64,000 bases of DNA from an uncultured Eggerthellaceae bacterium (GCA_934617425.1 CAKTUD010000002.1:1-64000); one strand, 5' to 3'; positions 35,513 to 44,150 are shown, numbered from the stretch's first letter. Numbers and translations: made by a program. The notes: generated by a model not told the origin, from the letters alone.

Positions 35513-35546
35513 CAACGTGCCCCTTCATTTGAGGAGGGGCACGTTG
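35513..35546 (-). terminator. Terminator, best fit for the minus-strand glutaredoxin gene
   Basis: 12-bp perfect stem CAACGTGCCCCT / AGGGGCACGTTG. On the minus strand it is followed by CTTTTCTCGCTCTC; on the plus strand it is followed by GGTGCG. It therefore suits the minus strand better but may also stop ligA transcripts. Confidence 0.65.
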
Positions 35547-35623
35547 GGTGCGCTGCTTGCTGGGACGGGCACGCTTTTCGGCGTCATTGGCGGTTCTCGG
35601 TTGGTTGGTGTTTGCTCGGCTCT

Positions 35624-35923
35624 CTAGCAGCCGCTACCGTCGATTTTGCAGGCGGTTCCATCGGCAGGCTTCGATTTAAGCCCCGCATCTTCGGGCGTAA
35701 CGGAAACCGTGCCATCTTCTAGCACGAAGCAGGGAATTCCCAGCCAGCCGTTTTTCTTCACCTCGTCGAAAACAGGTTCGGTATCGCGAAGATGGATGAA
35801 CTCCTTCAGATTCCTTACGTGCTCGCCGATGTCGACGTAGTCGAATTCTTCGTCGCGCTCGGCGATTTGATCGTGGACGTAAGCGCAGTCGGGGCATGAT
35901 GGCATGCCGTAAATAGTAATCAT
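35624..35923 (-). CDS. Glutaredoxin-like protein
   Basis: 99 aa, thioredoxin fold with an N-terminal CPDC redox motif (Cys10, Cys13) and a cis-proline segment LGIPCFVLEDG that carries an extra Cys. The last residues contain two more Cys (TACKIDGSGC), unusual for the family and possibly metal-binding or regulatory. GGAGG lies 6-7 nt before the start. It is transcribed away from the gamma-carbonic anhydrase gene; terminator hairpin follows. Reduces disulfides or mixed thiols (inferred). Confidence 0.82.
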   Translation of the reverse strand: MITIYGMPSCPDCAYVHDQIAERDEEFDYVDIGEHVRNLKEFIHLRDTEPVFDEVKKNGWLGIPCFVLEDGTVSVTPEDAGLKSKPADGTACKIDGSGC

Positions 35924-36010
35924 CCCGTACCTCCAAACCGTGATATTTTGCCGCTTGTGCGGTTTGGGACAAGTATACAGCTGGCGGCAAGGGGGAGCGA
36001 AGGAGTTAAC

Positions 36011-36595
36011 GTGTCAAGTCTTTTCGGCAATCGCATGAGTGGAAATATCACCGACTTTCATCAGGTAGAAATCGACCCCGCCTCAAAGCTCTCGCCTTTT
36101 TGCAGCGTTGTGGGTCAGGTGAAGATCGCCGCCGGTTGCTCGATTTTCGCGGGAGCGCATATCAGAGGCGATGTTGCGCCCATATCCATTGGCTCGCGCA
36201 CCAATATTCAAGAGAATTGCTGTCTCCATGTGAGCTCGGGCCATCCTCTCGTGGTCGGCTCGGGGGTGACGGTTGGCCACGGAGCGATTCTTCATGGGTG
36301 CACGATTGGCGACAATTGCCTCGTGGGGATGGGGGCCATCGTCATGGACGGTGCCATTGTGGGAAGCAATTGCCTTGTTGGCGCGGGGGCGCTGATAACG
36401 CAAGGGAAGGTCTTCCCCGCGGGTAGCCTCATTATGGGGTCGCCCGCTCGTGTCGTTCGCGCGCTTTCCGAAGACGAGATTCGCACGCAGCTTATAGAAC
36501 CCGCCGACTCATATTGCCGGGAAACCGACCTTATGGTGGACGATGGGCTGCTTGAGACCCCGTCCGTCTCCACCGATGTGTGGCCCGAATTTTAG
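36011..36595 (+). CDS. Gamma-class carbonic anhydrase family protein
   Basis: About 194 aa left-handed beta-helix with hexapeptide repeats. The zinc-binding His set is visible (CCLHV, then VGHGAILHG). Related to YrdA/CaiE-type proteins, only some of which hydrate CO2. GTG 36011 is preferred because AGGAG lies 5-6 nt upstream; ATG 35948 would add 21 unrelated residues. Divergent from the glutaredoxin-like gene, with a short shared upstream region. Confidence 0.85.
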   Translation: MSSLFGNRMSGNITDFHQVEIDPASKLSPFCSVVGQVKIAAGCSIFAGAHIRGDVAPISIGSRTNIQENCCLHVSSGHPLVVGSGVTVGHGAILHGCTIGDNCLVGMGAIVMDGAIVGSNCLVGAGALITQGKVFPAGSLIMGSPARVVRALSEDEIRTQLIEPADSYCRETDLMVDDGLLETPSVSTDVWPEF

Positions 36596-36658
36596 ACGTG
36601 CCTGACGTGCGGCTTTTGCAATTCCTGTAGGCTGAAACGCAAGAAGTCCGCACTGTGC

Positions 36659-36664
36659 TAAAAT
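36659..36664 (+). promoter_or_regulatory. Extended -10 promoter for yebC
   Basis: TGCTAAAAT (extended -10, TGn motif) ends 35 nt before the yebC ATG. No clear -35, as expected for extended -10 promoters. Confidence 0.45.
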
Positions 36665-36699
36665 GCCAAGCTGTTTATAGCACTATTGGAAGGAAACGT

Positions 36700-37503
36700 A
36701 TGTCAGGTCACTCAAAGTGGGCTACCACGAAACACCGCAAGGCTGCTCAGGACGCCAAGCGTTCCGCCTTGTTCTCGAAGCTTGCTCGTAACATCACCGT
36801 TGCAGCTAAGGAAGGTGGCGACCCGAACCCTGACAACAACGCTTCGCTCGCGGCCGCTATCGAAAAGGCCAAGGGCTACTCGCTGCCCAAGGATAAGATC
36901 AAGACGGCTATCGATAAGGCTTTCGGCTCGGGTAAAGATGCTGCAAACTACGAGACGGTGACCTACGAGGGCTATGGCCCAGCGGGCGTCGCTATTTTTT
37001 GCGAGGCTCTTACCGACAACCGTAACCGCACTGCTGCAGACGTCCGCGCCGCTTTCGCTCATCATGGTGGAAACCTGGGCACTTCGGGGTCTGTTGCGTT
37101 CCAGTTCGATCGCAAGGGCCAGGTCATGGTTCCCAAGGAAATCGAGACGGGCGACAAGAAGCATCCCGTTGGCCCCAATGGCGCCGCTGCCGACGAGGAC
37201 GAGTTCATGATGGCCGTTGCCGAGGCCGGCGGCGATGATTACGAGGATGCGGGAGACGAATGGATCATCTACACTGCTCCGAGTGATCTGATGGCTGTCA
37301 AGAAGGCAATCGAGGCTCAGAGTATCGAAACCAAGGGCGCCGAGATGACCATGATCGCAAACACGCCTGCAACCGTTTCCGTTTCGGACGCGCAGAAGGT
37401 GATGCGCCTCATCGACAAGCTCGAGGAACTTGAGGACCTGCAAAACGTTTACCATGCAATGGACATCACGGACGAGATCGCCGAAGCGCTCGAAGCCGAG
37501 TAG
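36700..37503 (+). CDS. yebC: YebC/PmpR-family DNA-binding transcriptional regulator
   Basis: 267 aa. Begins with the invariant MSGHSKWATTKHRKAAQD, followed by conserved ARNITVAAKEGG and the central YEGYGPAGVAIFCEALTDNRNRT. Family members are cytosolic regulators; some act on translation of proline-rich proteins. AAGGAAACGT precedes the ATG; the upstream ATG at 36655 lies in the promoter and is not used. Its position just before ruvCAB is the classic arrangement, though a terminator separates them here. Confidence 0.95.
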   Translation: MSGHSKWATTKHRKAAQDAKRSALFSKLARNITVAAKEGGDPNPDNNASLAAAIEKAKGYSLPKDKIKTAIDKAFGSGKDAANYETVTYEGYGPAGVAIFCEALTDNRNRTAADVRAAFAHHGGNLGTSGSVAFQFDRKGQVMVPKEIETGDKKHPVGPNGAAADEDEFMMAVAEAGGDDYEDAGDEWIIYTAPSDLMAVKKAIEAQSIETKGAEMTMIANTPATVSVSDAQKVMRLIDKLEELEDLQNVYHAMDITDEIAEALEAE

Positions 37504-37522
37504 CGCCAGCTGAAGATTTTGT

Positions 37523-37558
37523 AAGCCCGTCGGTTCGCGCCGGCGGGCTTTTTGTTTG
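37523..37558 (+). terminator. Terminator of yebC
   Basis: 11-bp stem AAGCCCGTCGG / CCGGCGGGCTT (one G-T pair), loop TTCGCG, then TTTGTTTG. It ends at the -35 of the ruvC promoter. Confidence 0.85.
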
Positions 37559-37584
37559 TAAAACACAAACAAACGTTCTATAAT
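37556..37584 (+). promoter_or_regulatory. Promoter of ruvCAB
   Basis: TTGTAA (37556-37561), 17-nt spacer, TATAAT (37579-37584): a strong -10 with a fair -35, 68 nt before ruvC. Confidence 0.7.
37566..37579 (+). promoter_or_regulatory. LexA/SOS-box-like operator in the ruvC promoter
   Basis: CAAACAAACGTTCT matches the Gram-positive SOS box CGAACRNRYGTTYG except at two positions and lies between the -35 and -10, where repressor would block polymerase. ruvAB are classic SOS genes, which supports the call; binding is an inference. Confidence 0.55.
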
Positions 37585-37651
37585 TGAAGAAATAAAACAC
37601 TTTGTCTCGGGCCGTTTTCGCCAGAGGCGTCGTTTCGGAGCTGTGTGTCGC

Positions 37652-38155
37652 ATGATGGTCGATAGGGTTATATTGGGGATTGATCCCGGTTTGGCGAACA
37701 CGGGCTGGGGCGTGGTCCGCCAGGCAGGTTCGCGGCTTTCATGCGAGGCCTACGGATGCGTGAGCACCCCTTCTTCGTGGGACTTGACGAAGCGCCTGGG
37801 CAAGATTTTCGAGCAGATGAATGCCGTTATTGAGCGTTTTTCGCCGACGTGCTGCGGTATCGAGACCGTATGGTTTGGCCAGAATATCACGGCGGCGTTT
37901 GCGACGGGGCAGGCGCGTGGTGCGGCTCTTGTTGCCTGCTCGCAAAGCGACATCGAAGTGGGGGAGTTTTCTCCCCGACAGATAAAACTTGCTGTCGTGG
38001 GTACGGGAACTGCTGATAAGTCGCAGGTGCAGTATATGGTCAGGCAGCTGTTGGGGCTAAAGGACATTCCCAAGCCCGACCATGCGGCCGATGCCTTAGC
38101 TGCGGCTATCTGCTTTACAACTCATGATGGTACTACATCTCGTTTGCCGCATTGA
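37652..38155 (+). CDS. ruvC: Holliday junction endonuclease RuvC
   Basis: About 167 aa. Catalytic acidic residues occur in the expected motifs: LGIDPGLANTGWG (Asp), GIETVWFG (Glu) and PDHAADALAAAI (Asp/His/Asp). Cleaves Holliday junctions made during recombination repair. The start is uncertain among GTG 37643 and ATGs 37652 and 37655; ATG 37652 is chosen by distance from CGGAG. ruvA follows 19 nt later. Confidence 0.94.
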   Translation: MMVDRVILGIDPGLANTGWGVVRQAGSRLSCEAYGCVSTPSSWDLTKRLGKIFEQMNAVIERFSPTCCGIETVWFGQNITAAFATGQARGAALVACSQSDIEVGEFSPRQIKLAVVGTGTADKSQVQYMVRQLLGLKDIPKPDHAADALAAAICFTTHDGTTSRLPH

Positions 38156-38174
38156 CGTTCGAAAGGAGCGTGAC

Positions 38175-38768
38175 ATGATTGCTTTTTTGAGAGGGATCGT
38201 TTCCGCTAAAACTTTGACCAGCGCATATCTCGACGTCAATGGCATCGGCTTCGAAGTTGGCATGTCCCAGACGGGGTTGTCGAAACTTCCCGCCGAGGGC
38301 GAGGTTGCGCAGGTCTTCACTTATATGCAGATGCGCGATGATGGTGCCTATCTTTATGGCTTCTTTTCCGTAGGGGAAAAAGCTCTATTCGAGAAGCTTA
38401 TCGGCGTCTCGGGCGTTGGGCCGAAAATGGCTCTTGCCGCTTTGTCGACCTATTCTCCTGAAGCGCTGATGGAAGCTATTTCCGAGCAAGACGTGAGCGC
38501 CGTGCAGCGCATTCCGGGCGTTGGAAAAAAGACTGCATCGCGCATCATTTTGGAGCTAAAGGGGTCTTTCGAGCAAGGTCTCGCCGGACTCTTCTCCACT
38601 GAGACCATTGAAGCCGCAAATAATTCGACGCTTGCGGTGGCGCGCGAAGCGCTGCTTTCCATGGGCTTCACTTCCGCCGAGGCCGATTTAGCATTGAAAG
38701 GCGCGCCCGCCGGGGCAAGCGATGGCGCGCTGCTACAATACGCGTTGAAACGACTGGGCACCGACTGA
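38175..38768 (+). CDS. ruvA: Holliday junction DNA helicase subunit RuvA
   Basis: 197 aa: OB fold at the N-terminus (MIAFLRGIV), two helix-hairpin-helix motifs (GVSGVGPKMALAAL; RIPGVGKKTASRIILELK) and a flexible C-terminal domain III that contacts RuvB. AAAGGAG precedes ATG 38175. Binds the junction and directs RuvB; part of the ruvCAB run. Confidence 0.96.
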   Translation: MIAFLRGIVSAKTLTSAYLDVNGIGFEVGMSQTGLSKLPAEGEVAQVFTYMQMRDDGAYLYGFFSVGEKALFEKLIGVSGVGPKMALAALSTYSPEALMEAISEQDVSAVQRIPGVGKKTASRIILELKGSFEQGLAGLFSTETIEAANNSTLAVAREALLSMGFTSAEADLALKGAPAGASDGALLQYALKRLGTD

Positions 38769-38785
38769 TTGCGAAGTGTTGGGTA

Positions 38786-39919
38786 ATGAATCAAAAGGTG
38801 GAAATAGAAGGCATGGTTTACGAATCGCCTGCGACGGGCGGGCTTGACTCTTCGCGCTCGGTAGGGTCCTTAGCGGGTTCGTCTTTTCGTGACTTATCGC
38901 AGGTCGGTGCCGATGCACGATCCCGCACGATGTCGGTTGGTTTGCAGGAAGACGACCTTGTGTTCGATCGAAGCCTTCGACCGAAGATGCTGGCCGATTA
39001 TATCGGTCAAGGGAAGATCAAAGAGTCGCTCGCTATCATGATTCAGGCGGCGAAGGAACGCGGGGAGGCTGCTGACCACATCTTGTTTTCGGGCCCTCCG
39101 GGTTTGGGAAAGACCACGCTCTCAACTGTTGTCGCCAACGAACTGGGCGCCAACATCAAGACGACGAGCGGTCCGGCTATCGAGCGTACGGGCGATTTAG
39201 CCGCTATCCTTACCAATCTCGAAGAGGGGGACGTCCTCTTTATCGATGAGATACACCGGCTCAATCGCATGGTCGAGGAGGTGCTTTATCCGGCTCTTGA
39301 GGACTATGTCCTCGACATCGTCGTGGGGAAGGGGCCGGCGGCGCGTTCGATACGATTGGATTTGCCTCATTTCACCTTGATCGGCGCAACGACGCGTACA
39401 GGCTTGCTGACGGGTCCCTTGCGCGATCGTTTTGGTGTCGCGTTCCGCTTGCAGTACTACACCCCCGGGGAGTTGGGGCTTATCGTTTCGCGCTCGGCAA
39501 GTATACTGGGCGTCCCCATTACCGAAGACGGGGCTTTGGAGATAGCCCGCCGCAGTCGCGGCACGCCGCGACTAGCAAACCGCCTGCTCAAGCGCGTCCG
39601 CGATTGGGCGCAGGTGCGTGGAGATGGCGGGATAACCGAAGATGTTGCTGCTCAGGCCCTGGCCTTTTACGATGTCGATCCTATAGGTCTCGACACCATG
39701 GATAATCGCATTCTCGAGCTGCTTGCCGTTCAGTTCGGCGGGCGACCTGTTGGCGTGGGGACTATGGCTTCGGCTCTTTCCGAGGACGTGGATACTATAG
39801 AGGATGTGTACGAGCCTTATCTCATGCAATGCGGTTTGATCATCAGAACGCCTAAAGGCCGCCAAGCGACGACGCGTGCGTTCGAGCATTTAGGGCTTGC
39901 TGCCCCGGAAAATATCTAA
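38786..39919 (+). CDS. ruvB: Holliday junction DNA helicase subunit RuvB
   Basis: 377 aa AAA+ motor. Walker A GPPGLGKTT, Walker B LFIDEIHRLN, sensor segment GATTRTGLLTGPLRDRFG, and the C-terminal winged helix. The core starts at about residue 52 (DRSLRPKMLADYIGQ), so the N-terminus has about 50 extra residues; starts at 38786 and 38813 both have weak ribosome sites. Drives branch migration with RuvA. Confidence 0.96.
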   Translation: MNQKVEIEGMVYESPATGGLDSSRSVGSLAGSSFRDLSQVGADARSRTMSVGLQEDDLVFDRSLRPKMLADYIGQGKIKESLAIMIQAAKERGEAADHILFSGPPGLGKTTLSTVVANELGANIKTTSGPAIERTGDLAAILTNLEEGDVLFIDEIHRLNRMVEEVLYPALEDYVLDIVVGKGPAARSIRLDLPHFTLIGATTRTGLLTGPLRDRFGVAFRLQYYTPGELGLIVSRSASILGVPITEDGALEIARRSRGTPRLANRLLKRVRDWAQVRGDGGITEDVAAQALAFYDVDPIGLDTMDNRILELLAVQFGGRPVGVGTMASALSEDVDTIEDVYEPYLMQCGLIIRTPKGRQATTRAFEHLGLAAPENI

Positions 39920-39931
39920 CAGGAGATCGTC

Positions 39932-40384
39932 ATGTTTGAACGCGACTATCTCGTACGGCAGCTGTTGCTTTTCTTCCAGGCGATGACGCGCAGCTGGCAC
40001 CAGAAAGAAGAATCTGATCCGCGTGCGGCTGCGGATACTTTGGAGGAGGCCATTTCGGCGGCAACCGATCTCGATGGGGCGACGTTGCTCTCGCTTTCTC
40101 CCGAAACAATCTCGCAGGTTTTGCGCGTTTCCGGCGTGGATCCAAAAGTTGTTTCATACATAGCGCACGGCATGTTGCTCGAATCGGTGTACTTGACCGA
40201 GGCAGGCGACGTTCCTCTGGCGGGCACGCGCCGTCAGCAGGCACTTGCGCTGTCCCAGTCATATGGCTTCTCGCTTCCGGAAGACCCGACGGATATCGAT
40301 GCCGCGAATCCTGAAAAAGAAGAAAGACGCAAGGGTGAATGCCCTGAGTTATTGGATATAGACGATTTAGCTGCGCTTTTATGA
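39932..40384 (+). CDS. Small hypothetical protein following ruvB, resembles DUF6483
   Basis: 150 aa. The N-terminal sequence MFERDYLVRQLLLFFQAM resembles the DUF6483 family pattern (a guess from memory of the family). Mostly helical, acidic, no membrane segment or catalytic motif visible. AGGAG lies 6-7 nt before ATG and only 12 nt separate it from ruvB, so it is likely co-transcribed with ruvCAB and possibly SOS-regulated. Function unknown. Confidence 0.65.
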   Translation: MFERDYLVRQLLLFFQAMTRSWHQKEESDPRAAADTLEEAISAATDLDGATLLSLSPETISQVLRVSGVDPKVVSYIAHGMLLESVYLTEAGDVPLAGTRRQQALALSQSYGFSLPEDPTDIDAANPEKEERRKGECPELLDIDDLAALL

Positions 40385-40590
40385 GGGCCTCTGTCGGATG
40401 TTTTCGACATAGGAAATTGCAATCCACTCGGCATAAAAAAGCGTAATCGCGATAATCTTTCGGGTTAAAACAGACTCGCTTAGCGTATAGTGAATTGCGT
40501 TGCCTTTGAAGTGAAGGCAAAGTGTTGTCGCCATACAGCACGTAGTTTTACCCTTCTGGGGAAACCTGGGGGGAGAAAAGAGGATTTAAG

Positions 40591-40794
40591 ATGGCGCAAG
40601 GTACTGTAAAGTGGTTCAACCCGGAAAAAGGCTACGGCTTCATCTCTCAAGAGGGTGGCGAAGACCTGTTCGTGCACTACTCTGAGATCAAGATGGACGG
40701 CTTCAAGACCTTAGACGAAGGCCAGGCTGTGTCTTTCGACATCACCACTGGTCAGAATGGCAAGCTCCAGGCAAGCAACGTGACGAAGCTCTAA
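40591..40794 (+). CDS. cspA: Cold-shock protein CspA family
   Basis: 67 aa single cold-shock domain with RNP1 (KGYGFIS) and RNP2 (LFVHYSEI). Binds single-stranded RNA/DNA and can act as an RNA chaperone. The gap upstream is about 206 nt with a likely TATAGT -10 at 40486-40491, leaving a leader near 100 nt, as is common for cold-shock genes with thermosensitive leaders. A strong Shine-Dalgarno GGGGGGAG is placed further up and AGAGGATT near the ATG. Confidence 0.95.
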   Translation: MAQGTVKWFNPEKGYGFISQEGGEDLFVHYSEIKMDGFKTLDEGQAVSFDITTGQNGKLQASNVTKL

Positions 40795-40832
40795 GTCTGG
40801 GTTTACCGAGATTTTCTTCTAATCAAATGCCG

Positions 40833-40866
40833 AACGGCTCCGCGCATGCGCGGAGCCGTTTTTTAT
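40833..40866 (+). terminator. Terminator of cspA
   Basis: 12-bp perfect stem AACGGCTCCGCG / CGCGGAGCCGTT around CATG (which can extend the pairing), followed by TTTTTTAT. Confidence 0.9.
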
Positions 40867-40921
40867 GGCAGCGGGTTAGAATGCGGCGCTATAAATCGCG
40901 GAACGCCCTGCTCCGTTCTTC

Positions 40922-42019
40922 TTAATGCAGGAACATCGCATCGCCGAACGAGAGCAAGCGATAGCGCTCGGTGATGGCGTGCTGGTAGGCGTTCATGACG
41001 TTTTCGCGGCTGGAGAATGCGCTTACCAGCATCATCAGAGTCGAGCGCGGCACGTGAAAATTTGTGATCAGGGCGTCGACTACGTTGAAATGGTATCCGG
41101 GTAGGATATAGAGCGAGGTTGCTTCGCGCTTACGCGGCAGGATTCGGCCGGCTTCTGCATCCCAGGCGCTTTCGAGACTGCGCACGCTTGTGGTTCCTAC
41201 CGCAATGACGCGCCCGCCGTTTGCATGTGTCTCTTCGATTGCCTGCACAGTCTTTTCGGGCACGGTATAGAACTCCGTGTGCATCTTGTGCGTTAGGGGA
41301 TCGTCTTCGTCGACGATGCGGAAGGTGTCCAAGCCTACTTCAAGTTCGACCGTTTCCCACTTCACGCCGTTGGCGCGAAGACGCGCGATAAGCTCGGGGG
41401 TGAAGTGAAGGCCAGCGGTCGGGGCTGCGGCCGAGCTTTCGTGCTTGGAGTATACCGTTTGATAAAGTTCTTCGTCGCCCGCATAATTCTTGATATAAGG
41501 CGGCAACGGGGTATGCCCGACGGCATGCAGTGCATCATCGAGCGAGTCGAATTCGGTGGTAAGTCGGGCCACGCGCTCTCCGCGCGAGGCGTTTTTTGCC
41601 CAATCGACGATCTCGACCGAAACGGCGACGTTGCCGTTTCGGTCGAGAATATCCACGACAGCTCCCGTGCCGGGCTTCAGGCGTTTGCCGGGCTTTACCA
41701 AAACCTCCCAGACGGCGCTCTTGCTTGTCTTCGGCTCGCGGTCGAAGACCTCGCGCAGAAGGAAGATCTCGGCTTGCCCGCCCGTGCCGCGCTTCGCGCC
41801 GAGCAAACGTGCCGGCAATACACGCGTTTCGTTGGCGATAAGCAAGTCGCCCGGGTTCAGGTATTCTTCGATATCGCGGAAGATGCGGTCTTCGAGTGCG
41901 CCGGTTTCGCGGTTCATGACCAGCATTCGGCAAGCGTCACGCACGGCGGCCGGCTCCTGTGCGATAAGTTCCTGAGGCAGGTCGTAGTCGAAATCGCTAG
42001 TTTTCATCGTGGGAGGCAT
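40922..42019 (-). CDS. queA: tRNA preQ1(34) S-adenosylmethionine ribosyltransferase-isomerase QueA
   Basis: 365 aa. Adds the ribosyl moiety of SAM to preQ1-modified tRNA to give epoxyqueuosine. Recognisable motifs include DFDYDLPQELIAQEP, ANETRVLPARLLG, APTAGLHFT and GTTSVRSLES. Overlaps the 3' end of queH by 23 nt using ATG 42019, which has a purine-rich upstream stretch; ATG 42007 is an alternative. Queuosine genes queH-queA are divergent from tgt. Confidence 0.95.
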   Translation of the reverse strand: MPPTMKTSDFDYDLPQELIAQEPAAVRDACRMLVMNRETGALEDRIFRDIEEYLNPGDLLIANETRVLPARLLGAKRGTGGQAEIFLLREVFDREPKTSKSAVWEVLVKPGKRLKPGTGAVVDILDRNGNVAVSVEIVDWAKNASRGERVARLTTEFDSLDDALHAVGHTPLPPYIKNYAGDEELYQTVYSKHESSAAAPTAGLHFTPELIARLRANGVKWETVELEVGLDTFRIVDEDDPLTHKMHTEFYTVPEKTVQAIEETHANGGRVIAVGTTSVRSLESAWDAEAGRILPRKREATSLYILPGYHFNVVDALITNFHVPRSTLMMLVSAFSSRENVMNAYQHAITERYRLLSFGDAMFLH

Positions 42020-42818
42020 CTTCTTTCTTCTCGGTCGCGCGCTGGTCGCGGAGGGCTTTTAGCACGGCGCGCTTGCGTTCTTGTTTTTGATTATATGCTT
42101 TTCGTTCGGCGGCGCGCGCGCTGCGTTGCTGCTCTTCGATTGCGCGCTGCGCTGCGCGCGCTTCGCGTTGCTGCTGCTTGCGTTTTGCGATGCGGCGCCT
42201 GATGAAGGTCCGCGTGGCCTCGCCTTCTGCTATGGAGAAGCGGCATCCGCAATAATTTTGCCGGTACATGCCCAGCTCGCGGCTGCGAACGGTGCCCTCC
42301 TCGTAGAAAGGCCGCCAGTCTTCGAAAAACGCCTCGAGGCCGGCGTCGTGGGCGGCCGATTCGAGTTCTTCTCGAATGACCTCGGTAAATTGGTAGGGGC
42401 TTACCGCAAGGGTAGTGGCAAGGGTGTCGAATCCGCCTTCTTTGGCTAGACGCGCGGCTTCGCGCAGGCGTCCGCGATAACAAAGGCGACAGCGCGATTG
42501 CCGATGCTCGTCATCGAGCAGTTCGCTTATCGTCTTCACGTTGCGCGAGAAGTCGTTTATGTCGCATTTTCCTGCGAGTGTCTCACCTATCTTCCCGGCG
42601 CCGTCTTCCCATTTCTCCGGCTCGTATGAGGCTTCGATGACGGGGATGCCCATCGAGGTAGCGAATTCGCCAAGCGTCGCAATGCGATGGTCATACTCTT
42701 CTTTCGGGGCGATATTCGAGTTCGCGAAGGCGATGGTGATGTCGGCCCCTCGCTCGAGAAGGATGCGTACGGGCTCGACGGAGCATGGCCCGCAGCAAGC
42801 ATGCAATAACATTTTCAT
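41997..42818 (-). CDS. queH: Epoxyqueuosine reductase QueH with basic C-terminal extension
   Basis: 273 aa. QueH performs the last step of queuosine synthesis and replaces the unrelated QueG. Diagnostic Cys motifs are present: HACCGPC at the N-terminus, CRLCYRGR and YCGCRFS. Family members are usually about 180-210 aa; here about 65 extra residues after ~207 form a Lys/Arg/Gln/Ala-rich likely coiled-coil helix. ATG 42818 is chosen because AAGGAAGGGG lies upstream; the longer start (42887) has no support. Operon with queA. Confidence 0.9.
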   Translation of the reverse strand: MKMLLHACCGPCSVEPVRILLERGADITIAFANSNIAPKEEYDHRIATLGEFATSMGIPVIEASYEPEKWEDGAGKIGETLAGKCDINDFSRNVKTISELLDDEHRQSRCRLCYRGRLREAARLAKEGGFDTLATTLAVSPYQFTEVIREELESAAHDAGLEAFFEDWRPFYEEGTVRSRELGMYRQNYCGCRFSIAEGEATRTFIRRRIAKRKQQQREARAAQRAIEEQQRSARAAERKAYNQKQERKRAVLKALRDQRATEKKEDASHDEN

Positions 42819-42889
42819 CGTATTTGCGCCCCTTCCTTCAGCGTACCGTATACTACCATGGTGGATTGACGACCTCGAAGGAGGCAAGC

Positions 42890-44038
42890 ATGGCGCTTTT
42901 CGATTACACGATTGAAGGTACGTGCGGCAACGCCCGTGCCGGGAGCTACGAAACGGCTCACGGTACGTTCAAGACCCCGATGTTCATGCCTGTCGGTACT
43001 CATGCAACGGTGAAGGGCATAACCGTCGACCAGCTGCACGAGCTGGGTAGCCAGGTTGTGCTTGCCAATACCTATCATTTATATATGCGTCCCGGCGCCG
43101 ATTTGGTCGAAGAGGCCGGCGGCGTGCAGAAGTTCATGAGCTACGACGGCCCGATGCTTACCGATTCGGGCGGGTTCCAGCTTTTCAGCCTTGCCCACAT
43201 GATGGCCGAGGACGATGAAGGTGTGAGTTTCCAAGCGCTCGACTACGACGGCAGCAAGCATCGCTGGACCCCCGAGCTGAACATGCGTATCCAGGAGAAG
43301 ATAGGCGCCGACATCTGCATGCAGCTCGATCAATGCATCGGTTATCCTGCCGAACGCAAAGACGTTGCGGCGTCGACCAAACTTTCGTGGGAATGGGCCG
43401 ATCGCTGCCTGCGCGCTCACGAGAAGCCCGATCAGACGCTTTTCGGCATCGTTCAGGGAGGAATGTTCCTTGACCTGCGACAGGAAAGCGTGAAACACCT
43501 GGTCGAATCGGAGCGGGCGAGCCTTGCACGCGGCGGCCGTCGCTTCGGCGGTTTTGGAATCGGCGGATATTCGGTCGGGGAGCCGCACGATGTCATGTTC
43601 GAAACGCTTGGACAGGTGGCGCAATCGCTTCCGGTCGACAGGCCGCGTTATTTGATGGGTGTAGGAAATCCGACCACGCTTGTCCGCGCTGTTCGTGAGG
43701 GTGTCGATATGTTCGATTGCGTGCTTCCTACGCGCACGGGGCGTATGGGGACGGCGTTTTCGAGCCAAGGCCGAATGAACATGCGCAACGCGAAGTATGC
43801 GCACGATTTCGGGCCGCTTGATTCGTCGTGCACGTGTCCGACGTGCCGTAACTACTCGCGTGCCTATATTCGCCACCTGGTAAAGCAGAAGGAGATGCTC
43901 GGCGGCATCCTGCTCTCGATGCATAATATGCATTTCCTGATCGGCTTGATGGCGCGGGCTCGTGAGGCGATTCTTGCCGGCTCCTACGAGGAGTTTTACG
44001 AAGCGTGGATGCGGTCGCCTGCTGCAAACGACTATTGA
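42890..44038 (+). CDS. tgt: Queuine/preQ1 tRNA-ribosyltransferase Tgt
   Basis: 382 aa TIM barrel. Substrate and catalytic motifs: TDSGGFQ, GIVQGG, FDCVLPTRTGRMG with the nucleophilic Asp, and the zinc site CTCPTCRNYSRAYIRH. Inserts preQ1 at position 34 of target tRNAs, supplying the substrate of QueA and QueH encoded divergently 70 bp away. AAGGAGG precedes ATG 42890. Confidence 0.96.
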   Translation: MALFDYTIEGTCGNARAGSYETAHGTFKTPMFMPVGTHATVKGITVDQLHELGSQVVLANTYHLYMRPGADLVEEAGGVQKFMSYDGPMLTDSGGFQLFSLAHMMAEDDEGVSFQALDYDGSKHRWTPELNMRIQEKIGADICMQLDQCIGYPAERKDVAASTKLSWEWADRCLRAHEKPDQTLFGIVQGGMFLDLRQESVKHLVESERASLARGGRRFGGFGIGGYSVGEPHDVMFETLGQVAQSLPVDRPRYLMGVGNPTTLVRAVREGVDMFDCVLPTRTGRMGTAFSSQGRMNMRNAKYAHDFGPLDSSCTCPTCRNYSRAYIRHLVKQKEMLGGILLSMHNMHFLIGLMARAREAILAGSYEEFYEAWMRSPAANDY

Positions 44039-44073
44039 TTTTCTAGCAGAAATTAGGCGGAAATTACTTAACT

Positions 44074-44142
44074 ATGGCAAACTTTTTGAAGGTTTCGCTT
44101 CTCGCTTTCAGCGGTGCGTTTTGTGGCAAAATAGATTATTAA
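44074..44142 (+). CDS. Candidate 22-residue leader peptide upstream of secDF
   Basis: Short frame starting MANFLKVSLLAF and ending KIDY; it resembles a signal-peptide N-region plus hydrophobic core, which would be apt for sensing secretion. AGGCGG lies 13 nt upstream, longer than ideal. It is followed by a terminator-like hairpin (44151-44185) and a 10-bp hairpin abutting the secDF Shine-Dalgarno. Known SecDF-controlling leader peptides are longer and end in arrest motifs, which are not seen here. Chance cannot be excluded. Confidence 0.25.
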   Translation: MANFLKVSLLAFSGAFCGKIDY

Positions 44143-44150
44143 GAAAAATA

